A stretch of 10,573 bases of DNA from Gammaproteobacteria bacterium (GTDB lineage Bacteria > Pseudomonadota > Gammaproteobacteria > Natronospirales > REEB76): contig JAGWNO010000067.1 of NCBI GenBank assembly GCA_028871235.1, positions 1-10,573 on the forward strand. The letters run 5' to 3'. Positions 1 through 6,881 of the stretch are shown here, piece by piece. Under the pieces are notes generated by a model. It was not told where the DNA came from and ran no database searches. It was given only the letters and a program-made list of their open reading frames with translations. How positions within the stretch are numbered: position 1 is the stretch's first letter; the number at the start of each line of letters is the position of its first letter. The position numbers and the translations under genes were made by a program.

Positions 1-225
1 CAGCGGTTGATGGCGATGGATCGTCGCGCTTTAGGTATAGCCAGCGGTGGGTAGAAAGAGCTGATAAGTCCATGAAATAAGTCTGATTAATTTTATTCAC
101 CGAAATGAAAATCCCATGCTTTCAACGGCTTGCGAGATGTGCTCAGCCGTTGCTGGGAACAGTGAGGCGGCGCGGCGGCGAGGGATTCAGCATGCATCCC
201 CAACTGCCCGGGGATGAGGCCGGCA
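1..225. other. Intergenic or unassigned left edge
   Basis: I see no supportable gene here. Two short open stretches run off the left edge and cannot be told apart. A plus-strand frame from base 3 ends at a TAA at 75-77 (25 codons, C-terminus reading WVERADKSMK). A minus-strand frame has an ATG at 73-71 and 24 codons without a stop, but no Shine-Dalgarno. Bases about 60-115 are AT-rich compared with the rest of the window, as expected of a regulatory or terminator region. An 8-bp inverted repeat CAACGGCT/AGCCGTTG (123-130 and 145-152, 14-nt loop) is present but lacks a clear T-tract. No hslV-like N-terminus is visible in any minus frame. Confidence 0.5.
195..216 (-). terminator. Stem-loop just downstream of the FtsN-like gene
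   Basis: A perfect 7-bp inverted repeat, CATCCCC (195-201) and GGGGATG (210-216) with an 8-nt loop, lies 9 nt beyond the TGA stop of the SPOR gene in the direction of its transcription. No T-tract follows on the minus strand, so it is not a textbook Rho-independent terminator. It could be a 3'-end stabilising hairpin or a weak terminator of the priA-argS-SPOR unit. Confidence 0.3.
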
Positions 226-804
226 TCAGTTGCTGCGTATGACCAGCGGTTCGATATGGTTGTGCGCCAGTTTGGCGCGCAGCGCATTCAATTCCTTCAG
301 GTCTTTGATAGGACCGATGCGCACCCGGTTCCAGGTGCTGCCGTTGTTCACTTGCACCTGCTGGATTCCGGATTCGACGCCCAGCAGCGCCAGGTTGGCC
401 TTGAGCCGGTCCGCTTCCGCGTAGCTCTGGAAGGACCCCACCTGCAGAAAATAGGTACCGGGCTGGTTCACCGGGCCTGGCACGTCACCGGAGCGCACTT
501 CCTTGTCCTGGCTGGGGATCACCACCTGGAAGGATGGCAACATCTTGTAGAAATCAAAATGCGGTTCGGTGGCAGCGGTGCCGGCCGCCGGTGCGGTGTT
601 GGCGGATTTGACGCTGCTCTTGGTGGCTTTGAGCGACGCGGCCTTGCCATGCGGCTGCAGGGATTGCCACAGCCGCGGTGCGCCCTCGATCAGCACCGCC
701 GCTGCCAGCACGCCCACCACGAACCAGCCCCATCCGGGCAGACCGCCGCTGGCGTTGCGCGGTTTGTCCTTGGGCTTGGGGCTGTGCTTGTAGTCTTTTG
801 CCAT
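226..804 (-). CDS. ftsN: SPOR-domain inner-membrane protein, FtsN-like
   Basis: The 192-aa product has a short basic cytoplasmic N-terminus (KDYKHSPKPKDKPR), one membrane segment at about residues 21-40 and an Ala/Thr/Lys-rich linker. The segment FDFYKMLPSFQVVIP (84-97) is typical of gammaproteobacterial FtsN-like proteins. A C-terminal SPOR domain spans about 114-191, containing GTYFLQVGSFQSYAEAD and WNRVRIGP. SPOR domains bind glycan strands lacking stem peptides at the septum, so the expected role is an inner-membrane, periplasm-facing division protein that activates septal peptidoglycan synthesis. The ATG at 804 directly abuts the argS TAG (805-807), which implies translational coupling. 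The gene order priA-argS-SPOR matches Pseudomonas, where this position is occupied by ftsN. Family assignment is firm; the name ftsN rests on synteny and the FYxxLP motif. Confidence 0.85.
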   Translation of the reverse strand: MAKDYKHSPKPKDKPRNASGGLPGWGWFVVGVLAAAVLIEGAPRLWQSLQPHGKAASLKATKSSVKSANTAPAAGTAATEPHFDFYKMLPSFQVVIPSQDKEVRSGDVPGPVNQPGTYFLQVGSFQSYAEADRLKANLALLGVESGIQQVQVNNGSTWNRVRIGPIKDLKELNALRAKLAHNHIEPLVIRSN

Positions 805-2490
805 CTACATGCTTTCTGGAGCGGACAGGCCTAGCAGTGCCAGCCCGTTGCGCAGCACCTGCCGGGTGGCGGACACCAGAGTGAGTCGTGCATCCCGCAG
901 GTCGCGGTCGCTGATCAGGAACTGGTGGGAATCATAATAGGTATGGAACACGGTAGCGAGTTCGCGCAGATATTGCGCCAGCAGATGCGGTTCCAGGTGC
1001 TGCACCGCCGCCGCCACCATCTCCGGGAAACGCGCCAGGTTCACCATGAGCGCGTCTTCGTGCGCCTCCGTGAGCCGCGCTAGCTGTCGCTCGCCATTGG
1101 CCGGATCCCAGCTCAGAGCTTTTTCCGCAAGCTGCCGGAATACGCTGGCGATGCGCGCATGGGCGTACTGGATGTAGTACACCGGGTTGTCGTTGGACTG
1201 TGAGCGTGCCAGGTCGATGTCGAAGGTGAGCTGCGAATCGGGCTTGCGCGCCACCAGGAAGTAACGGGTGGCATCCCGGCCGGCCTCGTCTATGAGGTCG
1301 CGCAGGGTCACGTAGCTGCCGGCACGCTTGGACAGCTTAACCTCCTGGCCGCCGCGCATCACCGTCACCATCTGGTGCAGCACATATTCCGGCCAGCCTT
1401 TTGGGATGCCCGCATCCAGCGCCTGCAGGCCTGCGTGCACCCGTGCCAGCGACCCGTGATGATCAGCGCCAAGCTCGGTGATGGCGCGCCGGTAGCCGCG
1501 CTGCCATTTGCTCAGATGATAGGCCACGTCCGGCAGGAAATAGGTATAGCTGCCATCCGATTTGCGCATGACACGGTCCTTGTCATCGCCGAAGTCGGTG
1601 GTCTTGAGCCACAGCGCGCCGTCCCGCTGGTAGGCATGGCCGTGGGCGACCAGTTCGCGCACCGTCTCCTCTACTTTGCCGTCGGCGTACAGCGAGGATT
1701 CGAGGAAGTACACGTCGAAGCGCACGCCGAAAGCCTGCAGGTCGAGGTCCTGTTCGTGGCGCATATACGCCACCGCGAAACGGCGGATGGCGTCCAGGTC
1801 ATCCGGGTCGCGTGCGCCGCTGACGGCGTGACCATCGGCGTGCGGCGTCTCGCCCGCCAGGTAGGCGCGGGCCACATCCTGGATGTATTCGCCGCGGTAG
1901 CCGTCCTCCGGCCAGCCGGGCTGGTCCGGCTCGATACCCCGGCAGCGCGCCTGCACCGAGCGTGCCAGAGCGGCGATCTGCGCGCCGGCGTCGTTGTAGT
2001 AGAACTCCCGGGTCACCGCCCAGCCGCTGGCTTCCAGCAGCCGTGCCAGGGTGTCACCGATGGCCGCGGCGCGGCCGTGGCCCACATGCAGCGGGCCCGT
2101 CGGGTTGGCGGACACGAACTCGACGCCGACACGCCGGGCCCGCCCGTCCTGGCTGCAGCCGTAACGCTCGCCTGCGGCAAGGATGTGCTTCACTTCGTCA
2201 TGGTAGGCGGAGGCCGCAAGGAAGAAATTGATGAAACCCGGTCCGGCGATCTCCACCTTGGCGATGAATCCGGATCCGGGCAGCGCCGCGATGATCTGTG
2301 CGGCGAGTTCCCGTGGTTTTCTGCTGGCGAAACGCGCCAGCAGCAGCGCCACGTTGGTGGCAAAGTCACCGTGCCGGCGGTCGCGGGTGCGCTCGACCAG
2401 CGCGCCGCCGGGCAGCGCATCCTTGGGGAACAGTTCGCCGGCCAGGGGCTTGAGCGCCGCGTGCAGGAGGCTGTCGAGCTGTTGTTTCAA
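805..2490 (-). CDS. argS: Arginyl-tRNA synthetase (class I), TTG start
   Basis: This cytoplasmic enzyme charges tRNA-Arg with arginine using ATP. From the TTG start the product is 561 aa, normal for bacterial ArgS. In order it shows the N-terminal Add-1 domain (GDFATNVALLLA, then KVEIAGPGFINFFL), the class I HIGH signature as HVGH (about 135-138, in ANPTGPLHVGHGRAA), the KMSKS-equivalent KLSKRAG (about 385-391) and a C-terminal DALR anticodon-binding helical domain from about 438. The reading frame stays open to a GTG at 2514. The TTG at 2490 is preferred because AGGA (2499-2502) sits 8 nt upstream and the product then begins at the conserved KQQLDSLL, whereas the GTG has no Shine-Dalgarno. 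The gene lies 87 bp downstream of priA and abuts the SPOR gene. Confidence 0.97.
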   Translation of the reverse strand: MKQQLDSLLHAALKPLAGELFPKDALPGGALVERTRDRRHGDFATNVALLLARFASRKPRELAAQIIAALPGSGFIAKVEIAGPGFINFFLAASAYHDEVKHILAAGERYGCSQDGRARRVGVEFVSANPTGPLHVGHGRAAAIGDTLARLLEASGWAVTREFYYNDAGAQIAALARSVQARCRGIEPDQPGWPEDGYRGEYIQDVARAYLAGETPHADGHAVSGARDPDDLDAIRRFAVAYMRHEQDLDLQAFGVRFDVYFLESSLYADGKVEETVRELVAHGHAYQRDGALWLKTTDFGDDKDRVMRKSDGSYTYFLPDVAYHLSKWQRGYRRAITELGADHHGSLARVHAGLQALDAGIPKGWPEYVLHQMVTVMRGGQEVKLSKRAGSYVTLRDLIDEAGRDATRYFLVARKPDSQLTFDIDLARSQSNDNPVYYIQYAHARIASVFRQLAEKALSWDPANGERQLARLTEAHEDALMVNLARFPEMVAAAVQHLEPHLLAQYLRELATVFHTYYDSHQFLISDRDLRDARLTLVSATRQVLRNGLALLGLSAPESM

Positions 2491-2498
2491 GGAACATT

Positions 2499-2502
2499 TC
2501 CT
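2499..2502 (-). promoter_or_regulatory. Shine-Dalgarno AGGA that sets the argS TTG start
   Basis: AGGA on the minus strand is 8 nt upstream of TTG 2490-2488. No comparable purine-rich site precedes the alternative GTG at 2514, where the upstream sequence is a run of six T. The SD site overlaps the extra codons of the longer frame, so a start at the GTG would make this match a coincidence. Confidence 0.5.
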
Positions 2503-2531
2503 GCCGGCCGGCACAAAAAATCAGGAACAGG

Positions 2532-2560
2532 ATTCTACCGTCTGCGGCCGGTGCGTAGAA
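2532..2560 (-). promoter_or_regulatory. Candidate internal promoter for argS
   Basis: In the 87-bp priA-argS gap, the minus strand carries TAGAAT (2532-2537), a 5/6 match to the sigma-70 -10 box. It is exactly 17 bp from TTCTAC (2555-2560), a poor -35 match. Transcription from here would start near 2525, giving a leader of about 35 nt to the TTG start but only about 11 nt to the GTG. The weak -35 makes this tentative. A small inverted repeat GTGCG/CGCAC (2551-2555 and 2562-2566) overlaps the -35 side. Confidence 0.3.
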
Positions 2561-2577
2561 GCGCACGCGCGGTTTTG

Positions 2578-4785
2578 TCAGTGGGTTTCCGCCGGATCCA
2601 CATCCAGCGACCAGCGCACGCGCCGCGCTTCCTTGAGGGCATCGAGTTCCGGCAGTGCTGCGGCCAGCGCCCGCTGCAACAGGCTGCGCTGCGCGGCCAG
2701 CAGTACCAGTTGTGCGCGATGACGGCCGGCACGCCGCTCCATGGGTGCGGGCACCGGACCCAGCAACTGCACCTGCTTGCCACAGTGAGGCGCGAGCCTG
2801 GTGCGGGCCGCTTCCAGGAACACCCGCGGCGCCGCGGCGCCGGTGGCCTCGGCACGCAGCAGCGCCATGGCGGCGAACGGTGGCAGGCCGGTGTCACGGC
2901 GTTCCGCCAGCAGCAGCGCGGCGAAACTGCCGTACCCTTCGCCTACCAGATGGGTGAGCAGCGGGTGCTGTGGGTGGTGGGTCTGGATCAGCACCTCGCC
3001 CGGCCGGTCGGCGCGGCCGGCGCGACCCGCCACCTGGATGATGAGCTGCGCCATGCGTTCGCTGGCGCGGAAATCGGTGCCGAATAACCCCTGGTCGGCG
3101 TCAAGAATGCCCACCAGCGTCACCGCCGGAAAATCATGGCCTTTGGCGAGCATCTGCGTACCCACCAGGATGCGGTGCCGGCCGAGACGCACGCCTGCAA
3201 ACAGTTTCTCCATGCTGTGCTTGCGGCGGGTGCTGTCACGATCGATGCGGACTACGCCGGCGTCCGGGAAGTGTCGCGTGAGCGCCGCCTCGATGCGTTG
3301 GGTTCCCTGGCCGTAAGCGCCAAAGTCCGCGCTGCCGCACTGTTCGCAATGCGCCGGTGGCGACCGTTCCGCGCCGCAATGGTGGCACAGCAGGCGGCGG
3401 TCGCCGTGCAGTGTCATGCGCGCATCGCAGCGCCGGCATTGGACCACCTGTCCGCAGTGATGGCACATGAGAGTGGGCGCATACCCGCGACGGTTGAGGA
3501 ACAGCAACACCTGGCCGCCGCCCGCGAGGTGCCGGTGCACTGCATCCAGCAGCAGATCCGACAGGCCTTCGTCCAGCGGCCGGCTGCGGATATCCAGCAG
3601 CCGCAGGGATGGATGGCGCGCGCTGCCGGCGCGTTCCGGCAGGTTGAGACGGGTATAACGACGCTGTCTGACGTTGTGCAGCGATTCCAGCGACGGCGTA
3701 GCGGAACCCAGCACGATGGGAATGGCATGGCGCTGGGCGCGCACCACCGCCAGGTCGCGGGCTGAGTAACGCAAGCCCTCCTGCTGCTTGAACGACGCGT
3801 CGTGCTCTTCGTCCACTACGATCAATCCCGGGTTTTTCAGCGGCACGAACACCGCCGAACGCGTGCCCACCACCACCGGCGCCCGGCCATCACGGGCGGC
3901 GAGCCAGGTTGCGAGGCGTTGGTTGTCGCTGAGACCCGAGTGGAACAGTGCCACGTGCTGGAAGCGCGCGCAAAACCGCGTGATCAGCTGCGGCGTGAGG
4001 CCGATCTCCGGTACCAGCACCAGTGCCTGGCGGCCGTGCTGCACGCTGGCGGCGATGACGTCCAGGTACACCTCAGTCTTGCCGCTGCCGGTAATGCCTT
4101 CCAGCAGGAAGGCCTGGAACGTCGCCAGGGCGGCGTGGATTGTGTCTGCCGCGGCACGTTGCGCCGCGTTCAACGGCACACTGGCCGCAGCAATGGTTAC
4201 CGCGCCCGCCAGGGCCGCGGCGGGCGGCGTCCTCTCGGCCCAGCCGCGCTTCACCAGTGCACGCAGCGCTGCCCCACGGGTTACGCCCGCGGCCTCCAGC
4301 GCCGCCGCGTCGCTACCCGCCGGATGCTGCCTGAGCGCCTGCAGAAGTGCCGCCTGTTTCGGCGCACGCGCCAGCGCAGCCAAGTCCGCGGCGATACCGG
4401 CTGCCGTGGGCCGCCAGCTGCACGGGTCCGGCAGCTCCGCCGCCTTGCCCTGGCGCAACGGTGCCGGCAGCAGCGCCTGCACCACTTCACCCAGGGGATG
4501 ACGGTAATAATCCGCCGCCCAGCGGGCCAGCCACAGCATGTCTTCACCCAGCACCGGGGTGTCGTCCAGTACCCGCCGCGCACGTTTCAGTTTCGCGGCT
4601 GCGATCTCGGTATGCGCGGCGGTTTCCAGCAGCACCCCAATCACATCACGCCGGCCGAAGGGTATGCGTACGCGCACGCCGGGCTGCAGCCTGGTGATAT
4701 CGGTATGTTCCGCCGGGAGGTAATCGAAGTGGCGGTAGAGCGGCGAGGGCACCGCCACGCGCAGGTAACGGGGTATGGCACTCAC
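2578..4785 (-). CDS. priA: Primosomal protein N', replication-restart helicase PriA
   Basis: PriA recognises stalled or repaired replication forks and reloads the DnaB helicase. The 735-aa product is close in length to E. coli PriA (732). It has an N-terminal fork-binding domain (VPSPLYRHFDYLP, then GVRVRIPFGRRDVIGVL), Walker A GITGSGKT (230-237), a DEEH Walker B box (325-328) and GSATPS (360-365). Eight zinc-binding cysteines form four CxxC pairs (441/444, 450/453, 467/470, 480/483). Helicase motif QVAGRAGR is at 584-591 and the C-terminal domain is complete. All key residues are present. The start is GTG (4785-4783), with GGAG (4793-4796) 7 nt upstream. It is the first gene of the minus-strand block, and two DnaA boxes lie just upstream of its start. 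Confidence 0.97.
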   Translation of the reverse strand: MSAIPRYLRVAVPSPLYRHFDYLPAEHTDITRLQPGVRVRIPFGRRDVIGVLLETAAHTEIAAAKLKRARRVLDDTPVLGEDMLWLARWAADYYRHPLGEVVQALLPAPLRQGKAAELPDPCSWRPTAAGIAADLAALARAPKQAALLQALRQHPAGSDAAALEAAGVTRGAALRALVKRGWAERTPPAAALAGAVTIAAASVPLNAAQRAAADTIHAALATFQAFLLEGITGSGKTEVYLDVIAASVQHGRQALVLVPEIGLTPQLITRFCARFQHVALFHSGLSDNQRLATWLAARDGRAPVVVGTRSAVFVPLKNPGLIVVDEEHDASFKQQEGLRYSARDLAVVRAQRHAIPIVLGSATPSLESLHNVRQRRYTRLNLPERAGSARHPSLRLLDIRSRPLDEGLSDLLLDAVHRHLAGGGQVLLFLNRRGYAPTLMCHHCGQVVQCRRCDARMTLHGDRRLLCHHCGAERSPPAHCEQCGSADFGAYGQGTQRIEAALTRHFPDAGVVRIDRDSTRRKHSMEKLFAGVRLGRHRILVGTQMLAKGHDFPAVTLVGILDADQGLFGTDFRASERMAQLIIQVAGRAGRADRPGEVLIQTHHPQHPLLTHLVGEGYGSFAALLLAERRDTGLPPFAAMALLRAEATGAAAPRVFLEAARTRLAPHCGKQVQLLGPVPAPMERRAGRHRAQLVLLAAQRSLLQRALAAALPELDALKEARRVRWSLDVDPAETH

Positions 4786-4800
4786 CGGCGGACTCCGGTC

Positions 4801-4835
4801 TTATCCACATTATCTGTGGATAAGTTTGTGGATGT
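4801..4835. promoter_or_regulatory. DnaA-box pair (inverted, perfect) plus a degenerate third box
   Basis: TTATCCACA at 4801-4809 and its exact reverse complement TGTGGATAA at 4815-4823 both match the strict DnaA-box consensus TTATNCACA, with 5 bp between them. A third, degenerate box TGTGGATGT (4827-4835, two mismatches) follows in the same orientation as the second. The cluster ends 15 bp from the priA GTG. The minus strand inside it reads GATAAT (rc of 4809-4814), a possible priA -10 box, so bound DnaA would occlude transcription initiation. The sequence is certain; DnaA control of priA or of the divergent operon is inference. As RNA, the first two boxes would also form a 9-bp hairpin. Confidence 0.65.
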
Positions 4836-5103
4836 TTTGTCAGGGATGTACGCCTGTTCCTGCACTGCAAGTCGCCGGTTCACTTTGGGTAAATTTTGTA
4901 CGTTTGTGATTTTCATGAAATTCAAAAGCTTGCATTCCGCATCAAGCACTTGCATGGCTTATGCCATGACGGGACGGGGAACCGATAGGTGCAGTGCATA
5001 ACCCCGGCCGGAGGGCGCGTGCTCGGCGCGCGGGTCTGCATGATAACCTTTGCCGGAGACGGCACAGCAGCGGCGTTGCCGCCGTCAACTCCGGGGAGAT
5101 GTT
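4836..5103. other. Divergent intergenic region before the sigma-factor operon
   Basis: This non-coding stretch is AT-rich around 4885-4930 and GC-rich near 5005-5035. It must hold the promoter of the sigma operon, but I find no convincing -35/-10 pair of sigma-70 or ECF type. A perfect inverted repeat CATGGC (4953-4958), loop TTAT, GCCATG (4963-4968) could be an operator or a hairpin. GGGGAG (5093-5098) is the only good Shine-Dalgarno before the sigma gene. Confidence 0.4.
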
Positions 5104-5649
5104 CTGGACACAGCGGCCCGCTTGAACCGGTTTCTCGCCGATGTGGAACGGCGCGCCTTCCGCATCGCGCAAATGCATCTGCGCGACAGCGAAGACGCCC
5201 TTGACGCCGTGCAGGAAACCATGCTGCAACTGGCGCGGCGTTATGCCCACCGGCCCGAGGCGGAATGGCCGCCGCTCTTCTACCGCATCCTGCAAAGCCG
5301 CATCCGCGACTGCCAGCGGCGGCGTAGGGTGCGCAACCGGGTCATCTCCTTCTTCGGCGGCCAGCGGGACGCGGAGGGCGATGCGCCGGACCCCATCGAA
5401 TCCGCCCCCGACCCGGCCGGCGGCGATCCCGCCGACCAGGTGGTCCGGCAGGAGGCTATGGGGGCCCTGGAAAACGCCCTTGAAGCCTTGCCGGCGCGTC
5501 AACGGGAAGCCTTCATGCTGCGTATATTGGAGGGTCTGGACGTGGCGGATACGGCCAGGGCGATGCGCTGCTCGCAAGGCAGCGTCAAGACCCACCTTTC
5601 GCGGGCCATGCACAGCCTGCGGCAGAGCCTGGGGGAGCATTGGTCATGA
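5104..5649 (+). CDS. RNA polymerase sigma factor, ECF-like sigma-70 family
   Basis: The protein carries sigma region 2 (DSEDALDAVQETMLQLARRY, then PLFYRILQSRIRDCQRR), a variable acidic linker and region 4 (ALPARQREAFMLRILEGLDV, then the helix-turn-helix ARAMRCSQGSVKTHLSRAMH). It should direct RNA polymerase to a small regulon. The start is uncertain. The frame is open from a TTG at 5050, and no ATG or GTG lies at the family's usual start. I place it at CTG 5104, 5 nt after GGGGAG, giving about 181 aa. TTG 5122 (before NRFLADVERRAF) and TTG 5050 are alternatives. It heads a four-gene operon, and its TGA overlaps the next ATG. This family is often found beside DUF3106 genes; its stimulus is unknown to me. 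Confidence 0.9.
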   Translation: MDTAARLNRFLADVERRAFRIAQMHLRDSEDALDAVQETMLQLARRYAHRPEAEWPPLFYRILQSRIRDCQRRRRVRNRVISFFGGQRDAEGDAPDPIESAPDPAGGDPADQVVRQEAMGALENALEALPARQREAFMLRILEGLDVADTARAMRCSQGSVKTHLSRAMHSLRQSLGEHWS

Positions 5650-6050
5650 ATCAGGAATTTGAAGCGGTATTCATCGAAAAGGCCCGTGCGGCTTTTCTCG
5701 GCAGCACGCGGGCCATGGATGCCCGCATGCCGGTGCGGCTGCGCGCGGCCCGGGCGCAGGCGGTAGCGGTAGCGGCGCAGCACCTACCCCGGCGACGGGT
5801 ACGGTCCTGGGCCCTGCCCGCCGGTGCCGCGGCAATGCTGTGCGCCGTGGCGGTGGGCGGTTTCCTATGGTGGACCCAGGTGTCGCAGCCGGCGGTGCCT
5901 TTCGCCGTCAATAACAACGACGACGTGAACATCGTGCTCACCAATGACAATCTGGACATGTATGCCGATCTGGATTTCTACCGCTGGCTCGAAGTCCAAC
6001 AGCAATCGCAGGGCGTGCAAGACGGCGCCGGAGGCAACAACAATGGTTAG
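5646..6050 (+). CDS. Single-pass membrane protein, DUF3619-like; candidate anti-sigma factor
   Basis: The 134-aa product has a cytoplasmic N-terminus of about 54 residues rich in Arg and Ala (RMPVRLRAARAQAVAV, then RRRVR), one membrane helix at about 55-76 and a periplasmic tail. The tail is acidic and Asn/Gln-rich (NNNDDVNIVLTNDNLDMYADLD, residues 89-110, shown here as one acidic patch; then FYRWLEVQQQ). The ATG at 5646 overlaps the sigma-factor stop (ATGA), with GGGGGAG (5631-5637) 8 nt upstream; a TTG at 5640 is in frame but less likely. Position and topology fit a membrane anti-sigma factor, but the zinc-binding HxxxCxxC motif of ZAS anti-sigma factors is absent. The DUF3619 link is recalled from neighbourhood and general pattern, so the function is inference. 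Confidence 0.85.
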   Translation: MNQEFEAVFIEKARAAFLGSTRAMDARMPVRLRAARAQAVAVAAQHLPRRRVRSWALPAGAAAMLCAVAVGGFLWWTQVSQPAVPFAVNNNDDVNIVLTNDNLDMYADLDFYRWLEVQQQSQGVQDGAGGNNNG

Positions 6051-6336
6051 ACACGCCTGGCTGATGGCGGCGGTGCTGCTGTGCGCCTTCCCGGCGTTTG
6101 CCGGCAACGGGAAAACCGCCCCGCCGCCGCCCAAGGCGGATCCGGCGCTGCTGGAATTCCTCGGCAGCTGGCAGGGCGCGGATGGCCAGTGGGTGGATCC
6201 CATGACTTTTGCCGGCATCGATCCCAGCAAGGCCAAAGAGGCCGCCGCGCAGCGCGACGGCAAACCCAACGTGCCGCCGGCCAAGGCAAACCCGCCGGAC
6301 AAATCTACGGACGACGATGGAGGGCGTGGCACATGA
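6043..6336 (+). CDS. Small exported protein of the sigma operon
   Basis: The 97-aa product has a clear signal peptide (basic MVRHAW, hydrophobic core to residue 19, cleavage after AFA at about 18-20) and a mature part of about 77 residues. The mature protein opens with a Pro-rich linker, then LLEFLGSWQGADGQWVDP (36-53), and ends in a hydrophilic Pro/Lys/Asp tail. The Cys at 14 is not in a lipobox, so a soluble periplasmic protein is more likely than a lipoprotein. GGAGG (6030-6034) is 8 nt before the ATG, and the gene overlaps the preceding CDS by 8 nt. I do not know a function. The EFLGxWxxxDGxWVDP motif looks like the conserved core to search with. Confidence 0.85.
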   Translation: MVRHAWLMAAVLLCAFPAFAGNGKTAPPPPKADPALLEFLGSWQGADGQWVDPMTFAGIDPSKAKEAAAQRDGKPNVPPAKANPPDKSTDDDGGRGT

Positions 6337-6860
6337 GCAGCAACTTTATGCGCCTGTTCGCGGCCGTGCTGTTGGCCCTGGCGGCGGGCTTTGCCCAGGC
6401 GGACCCGTCCCCGGGCGCGCCCGTGGCCCAGCCGCTGCCGGCGGCACCTGCCGCGGCGCGTGACTGGAACAGCCTGACACCTCTGCAGCAGCAGGTGCTG
6501 GCGCCCCTCAGGGACAAATGGTCCGGCCTGACGCCGGATCGCCAGCAGCGCCTGGTGCGCGGCGCTGACCGCTGGGCACAGATGACGCCCGAGCAACGGC
6601 AGCGCGCGCACGCGCGCATGCAGCGTTGGCGCAAGCTGTCTCCGGAGGAACGCGCCCGCATCCGTCAGCGCTATGAGGCTTTCCAGAAGCTGCCGCCGCA
6701 GGAACAGCAGCGGATCCGCCAGCAGTTCCAGAAGTTCCAGCAGCTGCCGCCGGATAAACGCCACGCGCTGCGCGAACGCTGGAAAAGCATGACACCGGCG
6801 CAGCGCGAAGGCTTACGCCAGCGTTGGCGGGCGCGCCATCCTGGGGGCGGAGGTGGTTGA
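6333..6860 (+). CDS. Exported DUF3106-family protein with 18-residue LTPxQR repeats
   Basis: The 175-aa product has a signal peptide (cleavage after AQA at about 21-23), a Pro/Ala linker and seven consecutive repeats. They begin LTP48, LTP66, MTP84, LSP102, LPP120, LPP138 and MTP153; spacing is 18 residues five times, then 15. Each has a Trp or Phe 15 residues after its start (63, 81, 99, 117, 135), or 12 in the last two (W150, W165). Eighteen residues make five alpha-helical turns, so the aromatics would line one face of a helical rod. The mature protein is strongly basic and Gln-rich. The repeat recalls the LTxxQ motif of Spy, CpxP and CnrX, but homology is not shown. GGAGGG (6319-6324) is 8 nt upstream, and the ATG overlaps the previous stop. 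Confidence 0.9.
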   Translation: MSSNFMRLFAAVLLALAAGFAQADPSPGAPVAQPLPAAPAAARDWNSLTPLQQQVLAPLRDKWSGLTPDRQQRLVRGADRWAQMTPEQRQRAHARMQRWRKLSPEERARIRQRYEAFQKLPPQEQQRIRQQFQKFQQLPPDKRHALRERWKSMTPAQREGLRQRWRARHPGGGGG

Positions 6861-6881
6861 GCATGATTCGAGGTATCAGCA

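Noticed and set aside
214..834. 206-codon open frame on the plus strand
   Set aside because: It mirrors the SPOR gene on the other strand; the minus-strand product has a membrane segment and a complete SPOR domain.
1375..3087. 570-codon open frame on the plus strand
   Set aside because: It lies antisense to argS and priA, spans the gap between them, and its translation (His/Gln/Arg-rich, no recognisable motif) is a by-product of GC-rich codon bias.
4801..4823. The DnaA-box palindrome as a Rho-independent terminator
   Set aside because: The stem is AT-rich and neither side has a T-tract.
3802..5001. 399-codon open frame on the plus strand
   Set aside because: It is antisense to the N-terminal half of priA, which has every family motif; the antisense product has no recognisable domain.
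5865..6764. 299-codon minus-strand frame with leucine-rich repeats such as FLRRQLLE
   Set aside because: The apparent repeats are the antisense image of the DUF3106 repeats; the plus-strand genes have good SD sites, signal peptides and overlaps.
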